From Chlorobiota bacterium (GTDB taxonomy: Bacteria; Bacteroidota; Ignavibacteria; Kapaibacteriales; UBA961): DNA of 64,000 bases. The stretch spans positions 1 to 64,000 of the forward strand of contig BJGZ01000012.1 of NCBI GenBank assembly GCA_014191195.1, given 5' to 3'. The notes under the pieces were generated by a model. That model did not search any database. It was not told the origin of the DNA and saw only the letters and a list, made by a program, of their open reading frames with translations. Shown here piece after piece: positions 8,582 through 17,018 of the stretch. The first letter of the stretch is position 1. The number at the start of each line of letters is the position of its first letter. A program made the position numbers and the translations under genes.

Positions 8582-9742
8582 ATGAGTGTATTAGTAAATA
8601 AACACACCAAAGTAATTGTGCAAGGTATTACAGGTGCAGAAGGAACTTTCCACACTTCTCAGATGCTTAAATATGGCACCAATGTGGTTGCTGGAGTAAC
8701 ACCTGGTAAACAAGGATTATTGTATACAGGCAAAGGAGAAGATACTTTCTCTCGCGCTGTGCCAGTGTATAATACTGTAAGTGAAGCAGCTAAAGCGTCC
8801 GGAGCAAATGCAAGTATTATTTTTGTACCTGCAAATATGGCTGCTGATGCTGTCTTAGAAGCAATTGAAGCGGGCATCCCTCTTGTTGTTTGTATTACAG
8901 AGGGAATTCCTATTAGAGACATGATTAAAGTGAAAACTGCTTTAAATAATTCTCAAAGTAGATTAATTGGTCCTAATTGTCCAGGAATTATAACTCCTGG
9001 AGAATGTAAACTTGGAATTATGCCAGGTTTTATTCATCATAAAGGTACAGTTGGTGTAGTTTCAAGAAGTGGTACACTTACATATGAAGCGGTAAAACAA
9101 TTAACTGATGTTGGATTAGGACAATCAACTTGCATCGGTATTGGTGGTGATCCAATTATTGGAACTCAATTCATAGATGCAATTCAATTATTTAATGATG
9201 ATCCAGGAACTGAAGCTATCATAATGATTGGAGAGATTGGTGGAACAGCAGAAGAAGAAGCCGCAGAATATATTGGTACATATGTAAAGAAACCAGTGAT
9301 TGGATTTATTGCTGGTAGAACTGCACCTCCAGGAAGAAGAATGGGGCATGCAGGTGCTATTATTTCTGGTGGTAAAGGGACTGCAGGTGCTAAAGTTGAT
9401 GCAATGAGAGCAGCTGGCATATTGGTTGCTGATTCACCAGCTCATATTGGACGCTCTGTTGCAGAGGCTTTAGGAGTTAAGGCATCTAAAGGTTCTAAGA
9501 AATCTGTTAAGTTTTCGGCAAAAGACATCAAAATTTTAAAGATCAAGACGGGTGCCAAAACAAAAAAAATTGACTTGAACAGCAAAGATATGTCTGCAAG
9601 CGAAGGCCCCCAAAAAAGGGGTAGAAAACCTGGTACTAAAAATAAGCCAGGTTATCTTAAGCCCCCAGGGCGCCCTAAAAGTATTGTAGAAAAGCCAGAA
9701 AAAGTAGCTGGAAAACGTGGTAGACCCAAAAAACAAGCATAA
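8582..9742 (+). CDS. sucD: Succinate-CoA ligase alpha subunit with basic AT-hook-like tail
   Basis: TCA-cycle enzyme subunit: makes succinate and ATP or GTP from succinyl-CoA together with SucC. Residues 1-300 are a complete SucD: CoA-binding Rossmann domain ([20 protein letters not shown]), then the ligase domain with the phosphohistidine at H256 in [10 protein letters not shown]. Normal SucD ends near residue 290-300; here the same frame continues 86 residues. The extension is Lys/Arg/Pro/Gly-rich with KRGRK (345-349), GRPK (363-366) and a terminal KRGRPKK (378-384), which is a canonical AT-hook core. No frameshift is visible at the junction (about 9482). sucC is not adjacent; ndk follows 38 bp downstream. 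A TAnnTTTG box lies at 8534-8541 but without a well-spaced TTTG. Confidence 0.95.
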   Translation: MSVLVNKHTKVIVQGITGAEGTFHTSQMLKYGTNVVAGVTPGKQGLLYTGKGEDTFSRAVPVYNTVSEAAKASGANASIIFVPANMAADAVLEAIEAGIPLVVCITEGIPIRDMIKVKTALNNSQSRLIGPNCPGIITPGECKLGIMPGFIHHKGTVGVVSRSGTLTYEAVKQLTDVGLGQSTCIGIGGDPIIGTQFIDAIQLFNDDPGTEAIIMIGEIGGTAEEEAAEYIGTYVKKPVIGFIAGRTAPPGRRMGHAGAIISGGKGTAGAKVDAMRAAGILVADSPAHIGRSVAEALGVKASKGSKKSVKFSAKDIKILKIKTGAKTKKIDLNSKDMSASEGPQKRGRKPGTKNKPGYLKPPGRPKSIVEKPEKVAGKRGRPKKQA

Positions 9743-9780
9743 ATCACCAAACTTTATATTTTTAACTTTTAGTAAGAAAA

Positions 9781-10209
9781 ATGAAACAACGTACATTAGC
9801 AATCATAAAACCAGATGCAGTAAAAAAGAATGTTGTCGGTGAAATTATAGCCGCAATTACTCAAGCAGGCTTTACAGTATTGAATGTAAAAATGACTCGT
9901 CTTTCACCTGCTCAAGCTGGTAATTTCTACGAAGTACACAAAGAAAGAGGCTTTTATGGAGAATTATGCGAATTCATGGCAAGCGGAGCAATTGTTCCTA
10001 TAGCATTAGAAAAAGAAAATGCAATTGTTGATTTTAGAGCATTAATTGGCAGCACAGATCCTGCCGAAGCAGCAGAAGGTACAATACGACGTAGCTTTGC
10101 TAGTTCTAAAGGCGAGAATGCAATTCATGGTTCAGATTCAGCAGAAAATGCAGCAAATGAAATAGCATTTTTCTTTGCAGAAAGTGAAATTGTAGCCAAT
10201 AGATCTTAA
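9781..10209 (+). CDS. ndk: Nucleoside diphosphate kinase
   Basis: Transfers the gamma phosphate of ATP to NDPs through a phosphohistidine. All hallmarks are present: [11 protein letters not shown] at the N-terminus, [13 protein letters not shown], the RRSFA segment, and catalytic H116 in NAIHGSDS. Length of 142 residues is typical. It lies directly after sucD, whose product generates nucleoside triphosphate, and ends at a strong terminator, so sucD-ndk is probably one transcription unit. Confidence 0.97.
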   Translation: MKQRTLAIIKPDAVKKNVVGEIIAAITQAGFTVLNVKMTRLSPAQAGNFYEVHKERGFYGELCEFMASGAIVPIALEKENAIVDFRALIGSTDPAEAAEGTIRRSFASSKGENAIHGSDSAENAANEIAFFFAESEIVANRS

Positions 10210-10232
10210 TATCTTTGTTATTGCTAAGATAT

Positions 10233-10267
10233 AGGCGGCGAGCTAATTCCAGCACGTCGCCTTTTTT
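10233..10267 (+). terminator. Rho-independent terminator after ndk
   Basis: Eight-base-pair stem AGGCGGCG / CGTCGCCT with one G-U pair, 14-nt loop, followed by six T. Confidence 0.85.
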
Positions 10268-10289
10268 CTCTTTATAAATATGTATCAAT

Positions 10290-10820
10290 ATGATAAAAGA
10301 TTATAAAAGACTAACATCTGAGATTTTACATGAAAATCCATATTGGTCTTATATGCATGATACATATTCATTACAAGATAATCAGCATAAAGCAGATTAC
10401 TTTTATGTGAATTCGTTAGGTTCTACAATCATAATCCCATGTATTGATGAACAACATTTTGTTCTTGTACATCAATACAGATATCTGAATCAAAAATATA
10501 GTCTTGAATTTCCTGGTGGTGGAATTCCACAAGGAGTACTACCGCAACAAAATGCAAGTAAAGAATTAAACGAAGAAACCGGATATGTAGCCGAATATAT
10601 GGAACATATTGGTACCTTTAATCCGTATAAAGGGGTAACAAATGAACTGTGCTATGTTTTTGTAGCTAAAAATTTACAAGCATATTCATCTGATCCCGAA
10701 AAAACTGAAGATATTCGCACAACAATATTACATCGAGATGAAATCGTACATGCAATTAAGAAAGGTGAAATATGGGATGGTATGACATTAGCTGCATGGA
10801 CATTATTCTTTCAATTATAA
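10290..10820 (+). CDS. Nudix hydrolase, ADP-ribose pyrophosphatase-like
   Basis: Hydrolyses a nucleoside diphosphate linked to another moiety. The fold signature is clear: VHQYRYLNQKYSLEFPGGG then the Nudix box with ASKELNEETGY, followed by YKGVTNELCYVFVA as in ADP-ribose and nucleotide-sugar hydrolases. The box is imperfect: the conserved Glu six residues after the first Gly is Val, and the Arg before EL is Lys; the two metal-binding Glu (NEET) are retained. It is the first gene of a run of eight closely spaced genes to 18558. The next gene starts 2 bp after its stop. Confidence 0.85.
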   Translation: MIKDYKRLTSEILHENPYWSYMHDTYSLQDNQHKADYFYVNSLGSTIIIPCIDEQHFVLVHQYRYLNQKYSLEFPGGGIPQGVLPQQNASKELNEETGYVAEYMEHIGTFNPYKGVTNELCYVFVAKNLQAYSSDPEKTEDIRTTILHRDEIVHAIKKGEIWDGMTLAAWTLFFQL

Positions 10821-10822
10821 AA

Positions 10823-11827
10823 ATGGATAGTATGATCAACAAATCTGTTATTGTGGCTTCTTTGATGTTAAGTAGTTTTTTGAGTACAATGTATGCTCAA
10901 CAAAGTGCAAAAGGAACAAAAGAACCTGAATTGAAATATGCACTTAGAGTTGATTTTAAGCAAGGAGTATATTCATCTTATAAAATGGATGAAAAAACAA
11001 AAGTTCAAAGATTATACAGAGATAGTATAACCAAGAACTATCAAAGAATTCTTAGCTATAACTTTACACAATCTCCAAAATCACCTGATGATGAAACTTT
11101 GCCTTTGATTACAAATATTGATTCAATGAAATATGCTTTTAAAGAAGGCCCCACAGAGCTTATTTACGATTCACAAAATCCCAAAGCGGCAACTGTTAAT
11201 ACAGAGTTTCCTGATGCAATATCCAATATGGGCTTATTAAATCATCAATTTGCATTGATGTATAATCCAAAAACTGAAGTAGTAAAAGTAGATGGAGTAG
11301 ATCAGCCAGGCGATATAAAATGGCTAAGAAATTATATTAATGAAGATAATGGGGAAGCCTTAGATACTGCTCAGAAATTCACATGGTTACATGCAATAGC
11401 CGATGAGCAAGCAATATATATTGGTGATGTATCTAAATCATTGATTGCTGGTAAAATGGTGATATCTCCAGATTCTGTATGGAAAAGACCAATTAGATTG
11501 CGATTAGATGGAATTGATTGCTTCGATACTGTTGAAATCAGAGTAATATCTTATGCAAAGGGTGAGTATGTATTAGAAGCAATTTCAAAAGCATTAACTC
11601 CTGATTATAGCCATGATGCCAGATTTTTTGGTGTTCCAGCGCCAGTACAAATAAAAACAGGGAAAGGAACTGGAAAAATACTTTTAGAAATTTCTTCCTC
11701 CGGGTGGGTGAGAAAGGTTGCTTTTGATTATAATATAGAGATAGAATCTCTGTATAAAAGAGAGCCTTTTACACAAAAAATAGAAACTAATTCAGTGTGG
11801 ACATTATTAGGACGTTACAAATGGTAA
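10823..11827 (+). CDS. Exported beta-rich protein of unknown function
   Basis: The start at 10823 follows the Nudix stop directly and gives a signal peptide (MDSMINKSVIVASLMLSSFL, cleavage after YA before QQ). An upstream ATG at 10772 would run deep into the Nudix gene. The mature part is beta-strand-rich without a recognised domain. It looks like a distant relative of the next gene: both have G-x-x-SSYK followed by KV-Q/E-R and a later W-K/S-R element. Reading overlap with the next gene is 7 bp. Possibly periplasmic or surface-associated. Confidence 0.75.
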   Translation: MDSMINKSVIVASLMLSSFLSTMYAQQSAKGTKEPELKYALRVDFKQGVYSSYKMDEKTKVQRLYRDSITKNYQRILSYNFTQSPKSPDDETLPLITNIDSMKYAFKEGPTELIYDSQNPKAATVNTEFPDAISNMGLLNHQFALMYNPKTEVVKVDGVDQPGDIKWLRNYINEDNGEALDTAQKFTWLHAIADEQAIYIGDVSKSLIAGKMVISPDSVWKRPIRLRLDGIDCFDTVEIRVISYAKGEYVLEAISKALTPDYSHDARFFGVPAPVQIKTGKGTGKILLEISSSGWVRKVAFDYNIEIESLYKREPFTQKIETNSVWTLLGRYKW

Positions 11828-12861
11828 AGCAATCATTCGGGATAGGGATTATCGTATTATTAGTAATTGCAGGTTTGATAGAATCATGTTCTGATACAAA
11901 AAAAAGTGATGTAAAAGAATTTGTTCCGTATACAATCGAAAATGTAAAAGTTGCTCCAAAAGCAGAAGGCATTTCTATTAAAAGTTTATACTATGCTCCA
12001 AAAGTTGGAGATAAAAGTAGTTATAAACTAGTGCAAATAAGTAAAGTAGAAAGAAATTCTGTGCAAATGGAACAATCAATTACACAATATTATACCAAAT
12101 CTATATTATCAATTAAACCTGATTCTAGCATAGAAATGAGTGTAAAAATAGATTCAATGAGAATTTCTGAAAAAGGTCCCGATCAAGCCCAACCTGGGAA
12201 AACAGTATCCTTGCAATTTAATTCAGAAGATAGCGCCTCAAAAGGTAAACCTGAATATAAGCAGTACTATGCAATTGTAGGAGCTCAAGTACAAATACTT
12301 GCAAGTAAATTAGGTCGTATCGAAGAAATTATAGGATTAACACCAATCATAAATGCAATTCTTGGAAGTAAAAAAGACTCAGTACCTGATAAGTTAAAAG
12401 AAAATTTAGCGCAACAAATAAAGACACAATTTTTTCAATTACCATTACAACAAGAATTTCAAACCTATCCCGAAAAAGGAATTTTAGATGTCTCTAAAAA
12501 ATGGAGTAGAATTGATGTTTTACCTATGTCTGGAATATTAACTGTTAAGAATACAGTCAATTATACAATGGGTTCAATTAAAGAAATGAATGGTAAAAAA
12601 GTAGCTATTGTAGATGCTAATTTGACAGCTGAAATTTCGAAATCAAAAGAAATGCCTAAAGGATTACAGTTTACTTTGAATGATTCCAAATTTGAAGGCA
12701 AAGGTATTACCATAGTAGATGTTCAAACTGGCTCAACCCTCTATAAGAAAAACGAAGTATTTACAATGATCTCTGCTACAATGAAAGAATTAGCTTCAGG
12801 AATAATCCAAGCAGTATCACAAAAAATACAAACTACAGTTACAGTAGAATTACTTCACTAA
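11821..12861 (+). CDS. Putative lipoprotein, DUF6263-like
   Basis: The ATG at 11821 overlaps the previous stop (ATGGTAA), a coupled arrangement; an ATG at 11797 lies further inside the upstream gene. MVKQSFGIGIIVLLVIAGL leads into IESC, a plausible but imperfect lipobox with the Cys near residue 23. The mature part opens YYAPKVGDKSSYKLVQISK and is beta-rich, resembling the DUF6263-type proteins of Bacteroidota (similarity judged by eye). Role unknown. Tandem position and shared motif with the previous gene suggest an old duplication. Confidence 0.7.
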   Translation: MVKQSFGIGIIVLLVIAGLIESCSDTKKSDVKEFVPYTIENVKVAPKAEGISIKSLYYAPKVGDKSSYKLVQISKVERNSVQMEQSITQYYTKSILSIKPDSSIEMSVKIDSMRISEKGPDQAQPGKTVSLQFNSEDSASKGKPEYKQYYAIVGAQVQILASKLGRIEEIIGLTPIINAILGSKKDSVPDKLKENLAQQIKTQFFQLPLQQEFQTYPEKGILDVSKKWSRIDVLPMSGILTVKNTVNYTMGSIKEMNGKKVAIVDANLTAEISKSKEMPKGLQFTLNDSKFEGKGITIVDVQTGSTLYKKNEVFTMISATMKELASGIIQAVSQKIQTTVTVELLH

Positions 12862-12880
12862 TAGATCCATATAATTCTTT

Positions 12881-14272
12881 ATGATAATACGTATTGAAAC
12901 AGATTCCATGGGGCCTATAGAGGTACCAACTTCAGTATATTATGGCGCACAAACAGCAAGATCTCTTCATCATTTTGCTATCGGTATAGAAAAAATGCCT
13001 CGCGAATTAATTCGTGCTCTTGGAATATTAAAGAAAGCTGCAGCAATTGTAAATAATGAAGTAGGAATATTATCTGATGAGAAAAAAAATCTGATTCTTC
13101 AAGCAGCAGATGAAGTTATTTCAGGTAAGCTTGATGCTCATTTCCCTTTATCAATTTGGCAAACTGGTAGTGGAACACAAACAAATATGAACACTAATGA
13201 AGTGATTTCTAATAGAGCAATAGAAATTGCCGGTGGAGAATTGGGATCCAAAAAACCAATACATCCAAATGATGATGTCAATAAATCTCAAAGTTCAAAT
13301 GATACATTTCCAACTGCTATGCATATAGCAGCAGCTGAACAAATTGTTCATCATTTATTGCCATCAATTCAAAAATTAAAAGATACATTTCAGTTAAAAT
13401 CCGATGAGTTCTCTTCTATCATTAAAAGTGGAAGAACGCATTTGATGGATGCAACTCCAATAACATTAGGACAAGAGTTTTCTGCTTATGTACAGCAATT
13501 ATCAAATGATTATGCTAGAATGGAATATTGTTTACACGGTATTTATGAATTAGCCCTTGGGGGAACTGCTGTAGGAACTGGATTAAATACTCATCCTGAA
13601 TTTGCTATCAGAGGTGCAGCTACGATATCTGCATTAACAGACCTTCCTTTTATTACAGCGCCAAATAAATTTGAAGCATTAGCGGCACATGATGCTTTAG
13701 TATTTGCCCATGGAGCATTAAAAACACTAGCATGTTCATTAATGAAAATTGCAAATGATATTAGGTGGATGGCATCCGGGCCACGTTGCGGATTAGGTGA
13801 ATTATCAATTCCAGAAAATGAACCTGGAAGTTCAATTATGCCAGGCAAAGTTAATCCTACTCAATCAGAAGCAATTACGATGATAGCGGCCCAAGTAATT
13901 GGAAATGATACATCAATTAATGTTGGAGGCTCATCAGGCAATTTCGAATTAAATGTATTTAAGCCAGTTATTATTTATAATTTCCTACAAAGTGTTCGCT
14001 TATTGGCTGATGGATGTACGATGTTTAATGAACATTGTGCAAAAGGCATTGAAGCAAATCATCAAAAATTAGAATTTTATAATCAAAATACATTAATGCT
14101 GGTAACTGCATTGAATACTCATATTGGATATGACAATGCTGCAAAAATTGCAAAGCATGCTCATAAAACAGGCAGTACTTTAAAACAAGCATCTATCGAA
14201 TTAGGATTATTAAGTGCAGAAGAATTCGACCAATGGGTTAAGCCAGAAGATATGCTTGGACCAAATATTTAG
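12881..14272 (+). CDS. fumC: Fumarate hydratase class II
   Basis: Iron-independent fumarase converting fumarate to malate in the TCA cycle. The aspartase/fumarase family marks are all here: [19 protein letters not shown] at the N-terminus, [27 protein letters not shown], and the flexible SS loop signature [11 protein letters not shown] near residues 315-325, which holds the catalytic Ser. Length of 463 residues is typical. It lies 19 bp after the lipoprotein gene and 6 bp before engB, so it belongs to the same probable operon. Confidence 0.97.
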   Translation: MIIRIETDSMGPIEVPTSVYYGAQTARSLHHFAIGIEKMPRELIRALGILKKAAAIVNNEVGILSDEKKNLILQAADEVISGKLDAHFPLSIWQTGSGTQTNMNTNEVISNRAIEIAGGELGSKKPIHPNDDVNKSQSSNDTFPTAMHIAAAEQIVHHLLPSIQKLKDTFQLKSDEFSSIIKSGRTHLMDATPITLGQEFSAYVQQLSNDYARMEYCLHGIYELALGGTAVGTGLNTHPEFAIRGAATISALTDLPFITAPNKFEALAAHDALVFAHGALKTLACSLMKIANDIRWMASGPRCGLGELSIPENEPGSSIMPGKVNPTQSEAITMIAAQVIGNDTSINVGGSSGNFELNVFKPVIIYNFLQSVRLLADGCTMFNEHCAKGIEANHQKLEFYNQNTLMLVTALNTHIGYDNAAKIAKHAHKTGSTLKQASIELGLLSAEEFDQWVKPEDMLGPNI

Positions 14273-14278
14273 GAAACA

Positions 14279-14947
14279 ATGAAACAAGTACATGCAGAGT
14301 TTTTTACCGGAGCATCAGCACCGATTCATTTTCCTAAAACAGAATCGCCTGAAATTGCCTTTATTGGAAGATCTAATGTTGGTAAGTCATCACTTATCAA
14401 TAGCATAGTAAGAAGAAAACAATTGGCATTAACAAGTTCTACTCCTGGAAAAACACAACAAATCAACTTTTTTTTAGTTGAAAATTTATGGATTCTTGTT
14501 GATTTGCCTGGATTTGGTTATGCTTCTGTTGGTAAGGTAAAAAGACTAGAATTCAGTAAGCTAAACTATTCATATCTTGAATCAAGAGAACAATTAAGAA
14601 TGGTATGTATGTTGATTGATAGTAGACATGACCCATCACAAACTGATATAGGTTTAATCGAATGGCTTGAAAATCATCATATTAAATATACAATTCTACT
14701 AACAAAATGTGATAAGCTTAAATCAGGAGCAGAAGACGAGCGCAAGGATCAAATCAAAGATTTAGTGCAATATTGTGAATATTGTGTTGATGTACTTACG
14801 TATTCTGTTGAAACAGGTTTAGGAAGAGAGCATTTATGGGGAATCATAAAACGCGAGTCTAAAGAATATGACATCATTGGCATGGATGTGCACAATGCAG
14901 CTAAAACAGTTCACACTTCAATTGATGAAGACATAAATCAACTATGA
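14279..14947 (+). CDS. engB: Ribosome-biogenesis GTPase EngB (YsxC)
   Basis: Essential GTPase in 50S subunit maturation. G motifs in order: G1 GRSNVGKSS at residues 30-38, G2 with SSTPGKTQQINFF, G3 DLPGFGYA, G4 TKCDK. The C-terminal end is slightly longer than usual (222 residues). The last codons overlap the start of the next gene by 4 bp (ATGA), so translation is probably coupled. Confidence 0.96.
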   Translation: MKQVHAEFFTGASAPIHFPKTESPEIAFIGRSNVGKSSLINSIVRRKQLALTSSTPGKTQQINFFLVENLWILVDLPGFGYASVGKVKRLEFSKLNYSYLESREQLRMVCMLIDSRHDPSQTDIGLIEWLENHHIKYTILLTKCDKLKSGAEDERKDQIKDLVQYCEYCVDVLTYSVETGLGREHLWGIIKRESKEYDIIGMDVHNAAKTVHTSIDEDINQL

Positions 14948-16173
14948 AAAATATACTCACGTTCATTTGTATTGTTTTTGCTTCCTATATAGATCTCTAC
15001 GCGCAACAAGGTGGGTCTAATTATTCTATGTTTGGAATTGGTGATATCAGACAATCAATAGGTGCTGGTTATGATGGCTTAGCAGGAACTCAGCAAGCAG
15101 TTCAATCATATCATGCAGTAAACCTTGCCAATCCAGCGATGTGGTCTGCTGCAAAACTGACAAGATTACAAATTGGATTTCGATTTACTCAAACAGCAAT
15201 TAATCAAAAATCATTATCATCTGCTCAGAATTTTGGAAAATTAGACGGAATGGCAGCAACGTTTCAAGTTGATACATCCATGGGATTAACAATAAGTGGT
15301 GGTATCCACCCCTATAGCATTGTCCAATATTCTGTGAGCGTCCCTGTTATACCAAGTTTTCCTGGCCTAACTGAATTAAGCGGAAATACATTGTCATATG
15401 GTCAAGGAGGTTTATCGGCAGCTTTTTTTGGAGCTTCATGTAAACCGACACCTTCACTTTCTATAGGAATTGCTGGATTAGGATTATTTGGAACAATAAA
15501 TAAAGTTGTTCAAACTGAATTGTATTCACAACCATTTATATCAGTAAATCAAAAAACAGATAGATTCTCAGGATCAGGAATTAAATTTGGATTAGCATGG
15601 CAACCACAAGATAATCTTACAATTGGATTTAGTTCTGCACTATACTCAGTTTTAAATTATACATCTGATTTTAGACAAAGCACACTGAATTCTGGTGGAA
15701 TAGCTTATGATACAATTTTTAATGGTAAAGGAACTATAGATTTACCTTCATATTATGGATTAGGAATAAGTTATCAAGTATATAGATGGATGTTTGCAAT
15801 TGATGGCTCATTGCAAGACTTTAGTACGATTGCATATTCACAAGGAAAATCTACATTTAGATCTTCTAAGAAATTTTCAGTAGGAATAGCCAGATTACCA
15901 TCATATCAATTAGGGCTTCCATTTGATGAGCGTATACAATTTAATTTTGGAGCAGGATATCAAGAATTGTATTATTCTTATGGTGGCCAAAACATAGATG
16001 AGTATTTTGGATCTATTGGCATGAATATACCAATTGCAGGTTCTGCTATGATAGATTTTGCATTACAAGCAGGCATTAGAGGAAAATCTGCTATAGTAGA
16101 AGAACAGTTCTTGCGATTTGGATTTTCTGTTAGTGCAGGTGAACAGTGGTTTAAACCATTCCCTCGAGAATAA
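14944..16173 (+). CDS. Outer-membrane beta-barrel protein
   Basis: Signal peptide MKNILTFICIVFASYIDLYA then QQGGSNYSMFGIGDIR, a start typical of FadL/OmpP1-like barrels in Bacteroidota, where YSMYGIGD and a region with NLANPA are common. The rest alternates amphipathic strands with Gly and aromatic residues, and the final strand region is LRFGFSVSAGEQWF. Length of 409 residues fits a barrel of about 14 strands. It sits between engB and the GldL/GldM-like pair. In characterised T9SS loci an outer-membrane PorP/SprF protein often precedes the motor genes; whether this barrel plays that role is inference. Confidence 0.75.
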   Translation: MKNILTFICIVFASYIDLYAQQGGSNYSMFGIGDIRQSIGAGYDGLAGTQQAVQSYHAVNLANPAMWSAAKLTRLQIGFRFTQTAINQKSLSSAQNFGKLDGMAATFQVDTSMGLTISGGIHPYSIVQYSVSVPVIPSFPGLTELSGNTLSYGQGGLSAAFFGASCKPTPSLSIGIAGLGLFGTINKVVQTELYSQPFISVNQKTDRFSGSGIKFGLAWQPQDNLTIGFSSALYSVLNYTSDFRQSTLNSGGIAYDTIFNGKGTIDLPSYYGLGISYQVYRWMFAIDGSLQDFSTIAYSQGKSTFRSSKKFSVGIARLPSYQLGLPFDERIQFNFGAGYQELYYSYGGQNIDEYFGSIGMNIPIAGSAMIDFALQAGIRGKSAIVEEQFLRFGFSVSAGEQWFKPFPRE

Positions 16174-16208
16174 AACATATACATAGTATCGTTTAATCAG
16201 AGTTAAAA

Positions 16209-17018
16209 ATGCGTGAAATCTCTACTTTATCTTCTTTAGAAGGCCGTTCAATTCTTAGGGATGTTTTCCGAGAATTACGTTTTGAAAGACAAATGGGAAC
16301 TGCAAAAATTCTTGCATTAACATGGCGTATTTGCATCAGGGAAAGAGATTTACATAAATACGGTAAAGAACCTATCAGAGTTTTGCATGTATTAGGAACA
16401 ATCTCAGGTACTTCTTTGTGGCTTGAAGAAATCGTTAATAGATTCTTTTTCTCAACGATTAATTCATTTGTATACATCGGAGCTGCAATATTACTAGTAA
16501 CGATAGGCTTAAGAAGAATTTACGATGTTGTACCCGATTGGATAGTAATTTCTAGTATATGTTTAGAAGCTTTTCTTTTAAGTATTATGTTCTTTATCAT
16601 GTATTTTTCTCCAATTGACGAAGATAGTGTAGATGAACAAGCAGAAAAAGAACAAAGTAGAGAACTAAGAGATTTAATCAGAGAAGTTGGGGAAATATCT
16701 AGAGATTATGCTTCTGTTGCCGTACGATTAGAACAAATTACTGATGCTTTGCATGATATGGGAATCAGACAAGAAGCTCTTATTAGTACAACTAAAGATG
16801 CAGTATTAATAGCATCTCAAGCAGTATCTCCAAATTCAGAATTATTACAATCAATGCAGGATACTTCTCATCAATTACGATTGTTCTCTAATGTTGTATC
16901 TCAATTAAATATATCAACTGAAGCATTAAGAAGAGAAGAAATTGAATTTGCCGTGCGTAGGGAACTAGAAAAAATTATTGCAGATACCGTAACCTCTGGC
17001 TATGTTAAAAAAAACTGA
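16209..17018 (+). CDS. GldL-like two-helix membrane motor subunit (putative)
   Basis: Topology: about 80 soluble N-terminal residues, TM1 at about 82-101, short loop, TM2 at about 110-133, then a charged coiled-coil tail of 135 residues. TM2 contains a buried glutamate (E120) in the pattern LEAFLLSIMFFIMYFSP, like the GldL TM2 in which a Glu takes part in proton flow and the helix is followed by a Pro and acidic residues. The next gene, overlapping by 17 bp, has GldM-like topology. GldL proteins lack the long N-terminal extension, so this would be a divergent form. Alternative: an unrelated two-helix membrane protein. Assignment rests on topology, motif and gene order, not on alignment. Confidence 0.55.
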   Translation: MREISTLSSLEGRSILRDVFRELRFERQMGTAKILALTWRICIRERDLHKYGKEPIRVLHVLGTISGTSLWLEEIVNRFFFSTINSFVYIGAAILLVTIGLRRIYDVVPDWIVISSICLEAFLLSIMFFIMYFSPIDEDSVDEQAEKEQSRELRDLIREVGEISRDYASVAVRLEQITDALHDMGIRQEALISTTKDAVLIASQAVSPNSELLQSMQDTSHQLRLFSNVVSQLNISTEALRREEIEFAVRRELEKIIADTVTSGYVKKN

